64,000 nucleotides of DNA, from the NCBI RefSeq assembly GCF_024139115.2, contig NC_085140.1, positions 157,568,452 to 157,632,451 of the forward strand. The letters run 5' to 3'. The notes below the pieces were generated by a model. The model was not told the origin of the DNA and made no database searches. It was given only the letters and a program-made list of their open reading frames with translations. This DNA comes from Armigeres subalbatus. Its lineage: Eukaryota; Arthropoda; Insecta; Diptera; Culicidae. Below are positions 48,691 through 60,110 of the stretch, piece by piece. Within the stretch, counting starts at the first letter, position 1. Every line of letters starts with the position of its first letter. Made by a program: the position numbers and the translations under genes.

Positions 48691-49164
48691 CCGGGTAGAA
48701 GAAAACAGCAAAATAATATCAAATTTTACTATTAATATATGAATAACTGAATAGCAAAATATGATATTAGTTTGTTTGATATAGTTGCTAAAATAGCAAA
48801 AATAATAACAGACATTGCTCTAGAAAATAACTCATAAATAACTGATTCTGTTATTATAATAACAAACCAATAGCAAAATATTTGAAGAAAAGAAAATATC
48901 AAAATCAGTTATTATTGATATGTTGAAAATGCAAATGATAAATGAATAACAAACTTTGCTATGATTGCAAAATTTGTTTTTTATTTGTTGTTCTTCTCCT
49001 TCTTACAATAACATATAAATAACTAATTTTGCTACTATAATAAAATTTGTTGTTGGGATGCTATTTTATGTTATTAATAAATAACATAGGAATAACTAAA
49101 TCCTGATATCATAGCAAAATTTTTTATTATTATGTTATTTGTTTGTTAATCACATCTACCCGGG
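48691..49164. mobile_element. AT-rich MITE with CCCGGGTAGA ends, 474 bp
   Basis: Begins CCCGGGTAGA and ends TCTACCCGGG, a 10-bp terminal inverted repeat. The body is AT-rich with many repeated ATAACAAA and ATAGCAAAAT words. No frame. The flanks TT and TT offer no clear duplication. Confidence 0.7.
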
Positions 49165-50283
49165 TTAACTCCAAAAGAATAGGTCGTGAGAAGAATGAAG
49201 AATTCGACGATATTTTGCAATATTTTCTGAGCTATTTCCATGTTTAAAATAAGCTTTTAGAGCTCATAAATGGTTTAAAAACGCATAGAGTTGTAATTCC
49301 GAAGTGTCCGATGTTCATAATAATCTGCTCCGAAAACGATTTTCCTCCAAGGAACTACATAAATGCTAAATTGCATGTAAATACTGCAAATAATGTATGT
49401 CCTAGTAGTGTCTTTTGCTACCGTTTAGGGGAGGCATATGTAATAGGGTGCTTCCGTAGAGTAGATCAGATCCGATTCAGAAGGGGATATTTTTTTAAAT
49501 CACAAAACTAAGTTGGGACTTGACTTGATTCATATAGAAAATCAACCATACAACCGTACGTCATAATTATTCAAAACCTGTATAAACATTTGCTTTTTTG
49601 GTTCCGTACATCCGTACTGTGACAATAATTTTTCATACTGTTAGATACAATTGCATCGTTCCAAGAATCTCAAAACAAGTACGTTGTACCCTAAGAATTT
49701 TCCAAAAAATAAGAATTCTCAGCACTGTGGACATGTAGTTTTAAGGGAGTGTGTAGTCAGGATCCACAACTGTTGGTGAGTATTTCGTTTAGTGGAAATA
49801 AGGGAGGCATTCGCGAAGTTCGCATAAACCCTAAGAAACATATTCACTCAAAGACCTAACTTCCGCAATAATTTGCCATCGATTAGATTTCATTGGATCG
49901 CTACGGACATTATTTTTGTCCGGCTAACAATACTCCAGGCATCATGGCAAAAATAGTTTCCATTGGTCCATTGGTCGCAAATCCAGATATGTTTCGCAAT
50001 ATATTGTTTATTCTTGAATAAAGCTTGCTCCAGAATTCTGAAAAATATAAATAAAGTTAAATATATGAAGCAATTCAATAATCAATTAATCAAAAGTGAA
50101 ACAAACTGTGAAAAGTTTTGACATAAGCGTAAACAACCTAAAAATCATGGCTACCAAGATGGTGCTTTAAAAATCTGTACACCATATATGTCATGTATGA
50201 ATCACCCCTCAAGAAATTTATAGCTAGCGTAAAAAGCTGGATAGTGCGATGCTGCTAAAGGGCACTGCATGTGTGGTTTACTA
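49165..50283. other. gene-free DNA
   Basis: No gene or repeat ends recognised; the open frames are short. Confidence 0.35.
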
Positions 50284-50597
50284 ATGTCGTTTTCGTTTTT
50301 GCGGTGTAGCTACACCCGTGCTACACTTTTGCACCGAAAATGTTCGTTTTTGATTTTCATGCTACACCAGTGTAGCATTTTTCTTGCACTGAAACAAGCA
50401 GTGTAGCACCAGAAAAAATCAGAGTGTGCCGTGTAGTGTAGTTTGTTGTCAAGTTTCTCCCGTTGTTATTGTTTTCATTTTATGATATCCAACAGGTATC
50501 CATAACAAACAAACCCAACTGCACTCAAAACGTTCGTTTTTGACGTGCAAAATGCTGCACTAAACGGTGTTGCTACACCTCAAAACGAAAACGACAT
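50284..50597. mobile_element. MITE with ATGTCGTTTTCG ends, 314 bp
   Basis: Left ATGTCGTTTTCGTTTT equals the reverse complement of the right end over 16 bp, and both continue into GGTGTAGC. The inside repeats GTGTAGCA-type words in both directions. Class not determined because the flanks do not show a duplication. Confidence 0.75.
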
Positions 50598-50708
50598 AAG
50601 GAAAATTCTTTTAAGTATTGACGTTTACTGGCCTTGTTGTTTACGATTTTGACTTAGAAAAATTCAATAAAGGTGCGATTGAAAACAGCAAAATTGGTAT
50701 GCGCACTA

Positions 50709-51468
50709 GGGTGGTTCCAAAAATCGATTTTGCTCCACAGTGCTTATCTGATTCTTTATCATGTTCTGAGTGTCCTCTGAAAATTTGAGCACATTTGGAT
50801 TAAAACTGATTTAGCACAAGCCGTTTCAAGTTTGCATGCAATTTAGTATGGGGAAATTTATTTTTTTCATTATACTGTTAATGACGCGCATTGAGCGCAG
50901 GTTAAAAAAAACCTACATAGCTAAAAGGTATAGTCAACAGCTTTTACCTAACGAAAACGGCATGTTGATTAATCGCCCCAATAATTTGTAATCGATTTTA
51001 ATACAGGTTGCGAATCTTTAATCATGATCGTTGAACTTCTTTGAGGGCATCACTGGAACGTGCAGTGCAACATAGTAGCCTGAATTTGTGTGTGCTATCT
51101 TTAGCGCCACGAGCACCAATGTTGCCTGTTGAGGAGTTACGCAATTAGCTCCAGAAAACCACGGCATAGATTAAATTCGATTACTAATTATTAGAACGAT
51201 TAATTAAGATGCGGTTTTCGCTGAGTGGAAGCTCTTGAGTATTCCTTTTAGCTATGTAGGTTTTCTTTTAACATGCACATAATGGGAAAGCGTCAATAAC
51301 AGTATAATGAAAAAATAAATTTCCCCATACTAAATATCATGTAAACTTGAAACGGCTTGTGCTAAATCAGTGTTAGATCCAAATGAGCTCAAATTTTCAG
51401 AGGACACTCTGAACATGATAAAGAACTAGATAAGCACTGTGGAGCAAAATCGATTTGTTGAACCACCC
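50709..51468. mobile_element. long inverted-repeat element, 760 bp
   Basis: The ends read GGGTGGTTC inward from each side and pairing continues for more than 200 bp per arm, including AAATCGATTTTGCTCCACAG and AATTTTCAGAGGACACTC. The centre (about 50960-51210) is unpaired. TA flanks both ends. A slightly longer similarity (TATGCGCACT on the left, TATTGCGCACT on the right) offers an alternative 10 to 11-bp duplication. Non-coding. Confidence 0.8.
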
Positions 51469-51496
51469 TATTGCGCACTTTCAGAACAACGCATAA

Positions 51497-51652
51497 AGGG
51501 TCGTTCAATAATTATGTCACAGATTTTAGGACGGAGGGAGTCTAAGATTTTGTGACAGCACATAATCAGCACAAACAAAAAATGTGACAGATGGGGGAGG
51601 GGGGGGTCTAGAAATCTCAAAAAGTAGTGGACGTCATATTTGAATCACCCCT
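51497..51652. repeat. probable MITE with GGGTCGTTCAATAATTATGT end
   Basis: The left end GGGTCGTTCAATAATTATGT is loosely matched on the right by ATATTTGAATCACCCC. The interior is a G-rich strip. This is the usual look of a common mosquito MITE type, but the inverted ends are imperfect. Confidence 0.45.
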
Positions 51653-51707
51653 AACGAAACGTTCGTAGATCCGTTCGTAAGGCCTCTCATTCACGGCGCC
51701 ACTGGTA

Positions 51708-53457
51708 GGGGAAACTGGACACACATGATCCCCGGGGACACATGATCCCCCCCTGTTTTCTCGAAAACTAATCACATTTTTATACCAGTGATATGTTCAA
51801 ACGAATCCGTTAGACAGAATATTGAATCTGAGTAACATTTGGTAATAGTTACTTTATGTATATGAGTTTTAGAGAGGTTTTATTATTTAAGCATTCTCGA
51901 TCCTTTTTTTCTTCAAAGGAGAAAAGTTTAATAACTTTGAATATGTCCAACCAAAACGTACCAAATTTTTACTGGAGAAAGTTTTATTATTGTAGAATTG
52001 AATAAATTCACTCAATTAACTATTGCTTATTTTCCATTGAATACAAAAACAAAACAAGATAAATACTCAACATGGACACACTTGATCCCCCACAGTTTGG
52101 ACACACTTGATCCCGATATTGCATATATTAAGGCGTTTGTTGTATACCGTCGCATATTATTGTATTGTATGTAACTAATGGATCTGTTAAAACTCCTTTC
52201 TAGTTAAAAAGTATAAATAATTTTAATTTCTCTTTAATTTTGTCAATCAGACAATACACGCGCAATTTGAATTTCTCAATATGCTTATTTCATTAACCAG
52301 AAAAAAGTGTAGTTGACCATGAACATAGTTAGTTTTGATTAGTTTTATTAAATGCATCTTAACATTATTTTCAATGAAAAAGAGTGTAAATTAGGCTTTG
52401 AAAAACTCAACAAATCACAGGGCTTAAAAACAGTATTGTTCGATCTGGTATTAATTTTTTTTCCGTTTGAACTAGGAGAAGTTTGCTTACAATCACCATT
52501 TATTTGTAAATCTTCTTAAAATTTTTTTAATAATAGGCTCATTCAACATCTTTTGGTCAGTCGTTTAAGAGAAATCGCATTTGTGTAATAATAACACGCA
52601 CTACAAAAATGATGATGCGTGACAGTAGCATATTGATGTATGAAGTCATCATCCTGGTATGATCACGGTTGTGGTATTGATAGTAGTCTGGCGATCTCGA
52701 TGTACCGTCGTCGGGAGAGGCAATGGGTCAAATAGGGGTGAGAATGGGTCACTGTTTCAGCTACTTAGAATGCTTGTAGAATAGATTGAATGCATCTGAA
52801 GACAAGAAGACCAAAATATAAGAGACCTTTTTGAACAATTTTGCTCTACTACCTCTATACTGCCGGTGAGAACTATGACCCATTCTCACTCTCAGACCCC
52901 CGATGGCGGTATCACATTCTATTTTTATTGGTCCCAAAACAGGTACTCAGGGATATTTACCATTGGCCATGGCATTTGCAGTGTGGCCAATTTTATCATC
53001 ATCACCATGCAAATTTTGTTGCTATAGCAGACGTTCTATTTGTCACTATTACTCTATTCGAGAATTAAAATACTTGCCTTGCTTAATACTAACAATATTT
53101 AATTTTCGCACGACTGATATTACGGCAGACTATGAAGAATTGTTAGGATTTGAGGCTAGACCAATTCAATCTTTCATTAGACTTGGAAGAACCTAAACAT
53201 GTTCAGCTCATAAAAGGATCAATTTCCCCCTATATGGGGATCAAGTCTCCCGCAAGTTTTGGAAACGCCAAATTTTCTATCTTTCGGCAAAATCAATTTT
53301 TTTGTAACTTTCATGAGCAAATAATTGCTTCCAATGACGTTTTTGAATAGATAATCAAATTCTTTATCAAGTCCATCAAGAAGCGTGCAAATCTGTGCAT
53401 GTTACATCGAGAAATATCCTAAGCAAAAAGTGGGGATCATGTGTGTCCAGTTTCCCC
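51708..53457. mobile_element. TA-flanked non-autonomous DNA element, 1,750 bp
   Basis: A perfect 26-bp terminal inverted repeat starts GGGGAAACTGGACACACATG on both strands, with TA on each side (51706-51707 and 53458-53459). The core word GGACACACTTGATCCC recurs inside at about 51736, 52073, 52099 and in reverse form near 53236. A smaller palindrome (52738-52889) is nested. No transposase seen. Confidence 0.88.
52738..52889. mobile_element. small nested palindrome, 152 bp
   Basis: GTGAGAATGGGTCA on the left pairs with TGACCCATTCTCAC on the right (14 bp, perfect). A further GGGTCAAATA repeat lies just outside the left end. It may be a deleted element of the same design as its host. Confidence 0.55.
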
Positions 53458-53485
53458 TACATATCTGGTCTGAGTGAATTTATTT

Positions 53486-54230
53486 TTTGCCTTTCTCGTA
53501 CAACTAAGTTGTACCGAAAGGCTATCATTTCACTCCAAATTCGAACTTTTGATAGAAGTCCCGGAGACCCATAGTGTTATATACCATTCGACTCAGCTCG
53601 ATGAGCTGAACAAATGTCTGTCTGTCCGCGTGTGTGTGTGTGTGTGTGTATGTATGTGTGTGCGTGTGTGTGTGCACAAAATGCCATAAAAAACATTAGC
53701 CAAATTTTCACATAGAAACTCTTAACCGATTTTCTTGCAACAAGTTGCATCCGACAGAGACTAAAACGCTGTTGATCACTATTGAATTTCATAATAATTG
53801 CAAATTGCAAAAAATAGATAATATTAAAATAGTGATGAGATATAGTGACATAGAACAATAATGTGTTATGAAAAATGCCTTGCATCTATGAATATTTTTA
53901 AAGTTTATCCGCGGCTTGCTCCCATTAAGAGTTTCATCGTACTATAAAGATGCTCGTGTTGCACGCATTTAGGCGTAAGTATGCTCTTCGTTCAGTTTCA
54001 TAGTACTATGAAATTGTCCGAAAGTCAAAATTCGAACATAGGAAATTCGAGAAACTTTTGGCAGCGCCATCTGTCGTCTACTAGTGTAAATTTTCTATCA
54101 TAACATTAGACGGTGTAACTGTTTTGCCTTTCTTGTACATCATCGAGGTGTAAGCGTAAAGGCTACATTTATTACCTTTTTGCGCGAGAAAGGCGCCATC
54201 ACCGCTAGGTGGATTAATCTGAGTTTTTTA
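53486..54230 (+). repeat. abundant mosquito repeat with CCTTTCTCGTACAACTAAGT start
   Basis: Begins GCCTTTCTCGTACAACTAAG and TTGTACCGAAAGGC. It holds a (TG)n run (53624-53680) and the CAACAAGTTGCATCCGACAG phrase also found near 19530 and 4150. Near 54125-54165 a second GCCTTTCTTGTACATCATCG phrase and AAAGGCTAC appear. The phrase CACCGCTAGGTGGATTAATC near 54200 recurs at about 19825. I know this texture from Aedes genomes; class not assigned. Confidence 0.6.
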
Positions 54231-54497
54231 ATTTTAAGGCGATTCTCATCACTGCCGGTACCAGAGTTCTGATACTAAATCGAAACAATCTGAAACAATG
54301 AATGATATGATATCTTTGCATGTTAGGGAAATTTCTTTAGATATTCAGTTGGAAAAACGGAGTAATCCATGCCCGAGGATGGAAGCTTTAAAAAAAATTC
54401 TGCTGCGCGTTTTGTTGATTCCGCGTGTGCATTCGGACGGTGAGAAAAAATATTTTTCGGTTGTATGGAAGCTCCATATATCGCCACGTGTTAAATG

Positions 54498-54695
54498 AAA
54501 AGATATTTTAGTTACTAGATAAAGATTGTCGCTACTGTTCCCTTTGTTCTGCTGTCCGAAACATGTGTGGTACATACCTGTCAAATCGTATGGATTTTCC
54601 TTCTTTGACATTTAGCTCCCCTATCCTCGCCAGCAAAAGATGTTCCGGACAGCGACGACAGCGACAATCTTTATCTAGTAACTAAAATATCTTTT
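54498..54695. mobile_element. MITE with 36-bp inverted ends and 8-bp target duplication
   Basis: The ends are perfect inverted copies starting AAAAGATATTTTAGTTACTA and continuing for 36 bp. GTTAAATG is duplicated at 54490-54497 and 54696-54703. An 8-bp duplication fits hAT-type (or P-type) elements. The interior is 125 bp and non-coding. Confidence 0.9.
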
Positions 54696-54849
54696 GTTAA
54701 ATGATATGTAAATGATATACCTACTGAAGCTTTTGTGTCAGTCCAGTTGACCACAGTTGACAAATTCCTATTACATAAATCAGTGCGGTTAATGACAGTG
54801 TTATAGGGGTATCGGAAAAGTTTCGAGCAATGTGCGGTATATCAGCGAA

Positions 54850-55438
54850 TATTCAGAGATTTTTTTGGATTTGGACAGAGACAGCTATTTCTCCTGAGAT
54901 TCCTTCGGAAATCCTTTGAAAACTTCTTCAAGAGTTCTCTTGGAAATGTCTACATCTACAAGACTTCCAATGGAAGATGGACGTTGTATGTGATCTTCAA
55001 TCGGGAATTGTCTCAGATAGTCCTCTCAAAGCTCCTTTTGTAATGCCCCCCTGATATATCCGGAAATTATTTCGAACACTCCTCTAGAAATTCCCCGGAA
55101 ATTCGCCTTGTTTCTAAATTCCTTCCAAAATTCATTCGACCAAAATGCATTTGATAATTCCTCCAGATGTTGTATATAAACTTCCCTCAGGAATTGTATC
55201 GGCAACACTTTCAGGAACCCTTTCGGGAGTTCCTCAGGAAGTTTTTTTGGAAATTCATCTAGGAACTCTTTCGGAAATTACTCCAAAAATTCCTTTGGAA
55301 ATTCCACTCAGAATTCCTTCGAAAATTCTTCCAGAAACTCTTCCTGAAATTCCTTCGGAAGTTCCTCTCGAAATTCCTATGGATATTACTCCAGGACTCC
55401 CAACGGGTGTTCAATGCAGGAATTCCTTTAAAAGTTTC
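54850..55438. repeat. degenerate short-period tract
   Basis: Inexact units around GGAAATTCCTTCGG and TTCCTCCAG. The same texture resumes at 60564 on the far side of the 5.1-kb element, so the tract is one block split by that insertion. Confidence 0.7.
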
Positions 55439-55618
55439 TTAACCCTTATGCGGCCGACGGGGTACCCGTGTTCCTTTTTCAAATTCAAGTGGTGATATTT
55501 CAAAGAATTTTTATAGCTGAAAGCTGAAACTCGGTGACATCTAAGAACTCCATAAAATGTAGCATCTGTGAGAAAATCACGTTGATACAGTGAGGAGGGA
55601 CGTGGGGAGGGGCATCTG

Positions 55619-56050
55619 ATTTTTTTTACCACGTGGATGGCCGACAGGGTACCCGTGTTCCCATAAATTGATATTTTCATAACTTTACCAGTTTTCAACC
55701 GATTTAGATAATTTTGACAGTTTTGGAAACAGAAACTCATATACTTTTTGCCCATTGTCAAGGTTTACAGCTTTTGTCCATGGTTATACAATAAATCTTT
55801 GAAGTAAGGCTTAAGAATCTACACACGTAACCGAAGGACTATCAACCAGTTTCAAATATATTACATGCTCATTGCGCTTCTTAGAATGGTCGGTGTTCAC
55901 AGTATATATTCTGGGTCTCCAAAAACCCCTGGAGTAAGGCCTAAGTCATCCAAAAAATCCCTGGAATAAGATTTTATGGTCTGCTAACGTAACCAAAGGT
56001 CTGTCGTGTAAATTCAGAAACGGTACATGCTCTTTATGGTGTTTAGCATA
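55619..56050 (+). repeat. left long inverted arm of the 5.1-kb element
   Basis: Contains GGGTACCCGTGTTCCCATAA, then AACCGATTTAGATAATTTTG and the GGTTTACAGC phrase. The reverse complement lies at 60110-60545. The GGGTACCCGTGTTCC word also occurs at the very left end (55461). Confidence 0.8.
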
Positions 56051-56084
56051 TAATGCTTTCACAGTATATGTTCCGGGTAATTTG

Positions 56085-57322
56085 CATTCCAAGTAGTTCT
56101 TGTTGCTGTCATTGATTCCAGGTGGTCTACGAACTCCATACAGTCAAGGTCTTCGGATCAATCTCCGTAATTGAGGCAGTTAACGAAGAATAAACAAGTT
56201 GCGTGACGCCTTATTGGTATATGTTTGTATTCTAAGCAGTTCTTGTTGTTATCGTGGGCTCCAGGTAGTCTACGAACTCCATAGAGTCAAGATCTGTGGA
56301 TCAACCTCAGTAACGGAGTCAGTTATTGAAGAATAAACAAGTTATGTGGCTCCTTCTTGGTATTTGTTTGTATTCCAAGTACTTCTTGTTGTTGTCCTTG
56401 GTTCCAGGTAGTCGACAAACGCCATAGATTCAGGGTCTGTGGATCAACCTCCGTAATGGAGGCAGTTAATGAAGAATAAACAGGTTGTGTAACCCTTCTT
56501 GATATATATCTGTTTTTAATGTAGTTCTTGTTGTTGTCGTGAGTTCCAGGTAGTCTAGGAACTCCATACAGTCAAGGTCTGTGGATCAACCTCCGTAATG
56601 GAGGCAGTTATCGAAGAGTAAACAAGTTGTGTGACCCCTTCTTGGCATATGTTTGTATTCCAAGTAGTTCTTGTTGTTGTCGTGGGCTCTAGGTAGTCTA
56701 CGAACTTCATAGATTCAAGGTCGGTGGATCAACCTCCGTAATGGAGGCAGTTATTGAAGAATAAACATGTTTTGTGACCCCTTCTTGGCATATGTTTGTT
56801 TTTCATGTAGTTCTTGTTGTTGTCGTGAGTTCCAGGTAGTCTACGAACTCCATACAGTCAAGGTCTGGGGATCGACCTCGATAACGGAGGCAGCGTTTGA
56901 AGAATAAACAAGTTTTGTGACCCCTTCTTGATACATGTTTGTATTCCAAGTAGTTCTTGTTGTTGTCGTTGGCTCCAGGTAGTCTACGAACTCCATAGAT
57001 TCAAGGTCGGTGGATCAACCTCCGTAATGGAGGCAGTTATTGAAGAATAAACAAGTTGTGTGACCCCTTCTTGGTATATGTTTGTATTCCATGTAGTTCT
57101 TGTTGTTGTCGTGAGTTCCAGGTAGTCTACGAACTCCATACAGTCAAGATTTTCGGATCAATCTCGGCAGTTATCGAAGAATAAACAAGTAGCGTGACCC
57201 TTTCTTGGTATATGTTTGTATTCCAAGTAGTTTTTGTTGTTGTCGTGGGCTCCAGGTAGTCTACGAACTCCATAGAGTCAAGGTCGGTGGATCAACCTCC
57301 GTAATGGATGCAGTTATTGAAG
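56085..57322 (+). repeat. satellite with a strict 143-bp period, block 1
   Basis: The word AGTTCTTG starts at 56095, 56238, 56381, 56523, 56666, 56809, 56952 and 57095, steps of 143 bases with one of 142. A last step of 134 follows to 57229. A unit includes CTCCAGGTAGTCTACGAACT and GATCAACCTCCGTAATGGAG. Confidence 0.95.
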
Positions 57323-57830
57323 GACAACTGGGAGGGACGGAAGGAAGCGGTTTTCCTCCAATACCTTTTCCGAACTTAATCTATCACATGTTGTGCATAT
57401 GCATAATCGAGTTTCAGACATAGTAATTAATTTCCTCTCCGGGTGGCTCAATACCCGGAACATAGGCAATTAACTTTGAATGTACTGAACTCGAAAGGCG
57501 ATCTCTCTTCGCTTATGTGGTCGGGTTGGGATCTGACGACCAACTGGCACAATCTCACAAAACCCAACTTCATCGAGCGCCGTTGGTGATGAAGCAAGTG
57601 CGTAGGAGCCAGATAATACTAAATACTCATCCTACGTGGTTGGCATTGTACAAAAACATATATGAGAGAGTTAGTTCTGAGAATGTATTGCGAGAGTTCG
57701 GCTACATGCCCGGTGCTGTGAATATGGTTTCATCAGTACCAGTTAAGCTGCGGAGGACGATGGAGGTCCTTCGTAGCTTAGTAGGGAAAGCACCTGTCTA
57801 GCGTACTGGTTTCGTGGGATCAAACCCCAC
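57323..57830 (+). repeat. insertion in the 143-bp satellite; carries a tRNA-like 3' module
   Basis: The array breaks after TGCAGTTATTGAAG and resumes at about 57831 with CTGTAGATCAATCTCCG. The last part (57585-57830) matches 9530-9753. The final 65 bases (from 57766) form a tRNA-like module: TCCTTCG acceptor with CGAAG, GCTT/AAGC D stem, CTAGCGT loop (AGC). Two different repeat fragments seem joined, because 57430-57480 resembles 3440-3480. Confidence 0.7.
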
Positions 57831-58600
57831 CGAAGTTCTGTAGATCAATCTCCGTAATGGAGGCAGTTATCGAAGAATAAACAAGTTTTGTGACCCATCT
57901 TGGTATATGTTTGTATTCCAAGTAGTTCTTGTTGTTGTCTTGAGCTCCAGGTAGTCTATGAAAAAGAGTCAAGGTCGGTGGATCAACCACCTTAATGGAG
58001 GCAGTTATTTGAATATAAACAAGTTGTGAGACTCCGTTTTGGTATATGTTTGTATTTTGAGTAGTTATTTTCATTATCGTGGGCTCCGTAATGAAGGCAA
58101 GGCAAAATACGTGAGTGGAAACCGTAATTTTTTGTCGAAGAGACTTACAAACTTCTTAACAGGTACTCATAGATGATTCATAATAAGCTACAGGCAGTGA
58201 AAGTTATTTCATGAAAATCATTGTTGTTTGCGGCAAATTGGGTCGAAAATGTGATAAAATCGGGTTAGGCAAAATCAGGGGTGGACAAAATCTGGGAGTG
58301 ACAAAATCGGGTCAACCTCATCTGAGTGAATGTACGCATTCCTAGTAGTTTTTGTTTTTGCCATGGTACTAGATAGTCTATGAACTCCAAATAGGAATGA
58401 TCTGCAGATCAACCCACGAACGGTATATGTATGGTATATTGGTATATGTTTGCATTTCAAGTAGTTCAAGTTGTTGTCATTAGCTCTGGGCAGTTATTGA
58501 AGAATAAACAAGATGTGAAACCTCATCTTGATATATTAGCATTTCAAGTAGTTATTGTTGTTTTCTTGTTGTTGGTTCCAGGTAGTATACAAACTTCATT
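57831..58600 (+). repeat. satellite of 143-bp type, block 2, degenerate
   Basis: Continues the 143-bp unit with growing divergence and indels: AGTAGTTCTTGTTGTTGTCT near 57920, then shorter and altered copies to about 58600. Confidence 0.8.
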
Positions 58601-58879
58601 CATATCACTAATATGAAGTTGTCTATTCTTTGGAAATGTAAAATGTGAATAAATTGGAACGATACAACTTCACGCCGAGAACGTGAGGGAAAAAACGGGA
58701 AAAATATCATGAACCATATCAAAATTAGATTAAGGACACTCCTCACGGAATCCAAGTTTCAAAGTGCTCGCGTTTTCGGGGGTACACCAATCGATACGGA
58801 GGCGGCGCACAACTGTCATTTTTGTTGATTTAGCTTTGCTGCATGCGTGAAATAATAAAAATGACAGTTGTGCGTTGTA

Positions 58880-60110
58880 TTCCGTAAGGAGTGACCTTAA
58901 AGACCCTCTAGATATTCGTGTAAGCCTAGAAGTCTTAATCCATAAATTTTTAGGATGACCATTAGCATATGCCATGAACGCATTTTATTCATGGACCCCA
59001 AAGGCATGTACCAAATTTAAAACAGGCTGATATATCTCTGATATATCATTAGGTGTAGATCCTAATGCCTTACTTCAGGGTTTTCTTGGATGACCATGAA
59101 CATTTGAAATGGGTGCATTCTATTCTACGTACCATAAAGGGCATGTATAACTATTCAAATAGGCCGAAAGACCTCTGGTTACGCGTGAAGTTCTTGAGGA
59201 TTGTTCAAGTGTTCTCTTGGATAATCATGAACATATGCAATGAAAGCGGTATTTTCTATGTACCACAAAGGGCGTAAGCCACTTTTGAAGCAATCCGAAA
59301 GGTATCTGGTTACGTGTGAAGATCCTAAGGCCTATTCTAACATTTTCTTGGAAGTCCATAAACATATGCAATGGACGTATTATATTCTATGTACTACAAA
59401 GGGCATGTACCACTTTTGAAACAAGCCAAAAGATCTCTGGGTACCCATGCAGATTTAAAGGCCTATTCCAGGGTTTTCTTGGATGATCATGAACCTATGC
59501 AATGGACGCAATCTATTCTATGTACCACAAAGGGCATGTAACACTTTTGATAAAATCTGAAAGATCTTTGGTTACGCGTGTAGATCTTAAGACCTTTTCC
59601 AGGGTTTTCTTGGACGACCATGAACTTATGCAATAAAGGCGTTCTATTCTATGTACCACAAAGGGCATGCACCAGTTTTGAAACAATCTAAAAGATCTCT
59701 GGTTACGAGTGTAGATCTTAAGGCCTTTTCCAGGATTTTCTTGGATGACCATAAACATATGCAATGAAAGCGCTCTTTTCTATGTACCACAAAGGGCATG
59801 ACCCACTTTTGAAACAATCTAAAAGATCTCTGGTTACGCGTGTAGACCTGAAGGCCTTTTCCAGGGTTTTCTTGGATGACCATGAACATATGCAATGAAG
59901 GCGCCAGAGGACATATCCGAGAGATTTCTTCGATACCGCAGAACATATGTAGTGATCACATTTGATTTCAAGATGCGCAAAGAGCGTGTACCACTTTTGA
60001 GACAAGTCCATAGACCCATGGTTACGAGTGTAGACCTTAAGGCCTTACTCCAGAGATTTCTTGGATGACTCGGAACATATACTGTGAACGCATTCTATGC
60101 TAAGTACCAC
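58880..60110 (+). repeat. satellite with a strict 131-bp period
   Basis: The word ATGCAATG (or a close variant) starts at 59104, 59235, 59366, 59497, 59628, 59759 and 59890, exactly 131 bases apart. The unit includes TCTTGGATGACCATGAACAT and GTACCACAAAGGGCATG. Beyond 59890 the units shorten and diverge and merge with the right inverted arm. Frames across it give repeated peptides in shifting frames, not a gene. Confidence 0.95.

Noticed and set aside
53624..53680. (TG)n run as a regulatory Z-DNA element
   Set aside because: It is short, interrupted and lies within an abundant repeat; no link to a gene.
59513..60019. Minus-strand frames with repeated MFMVIQENPGK peptides
   Set aside because: Translation of the 131-bp satellite; the period is not a multiple of three.
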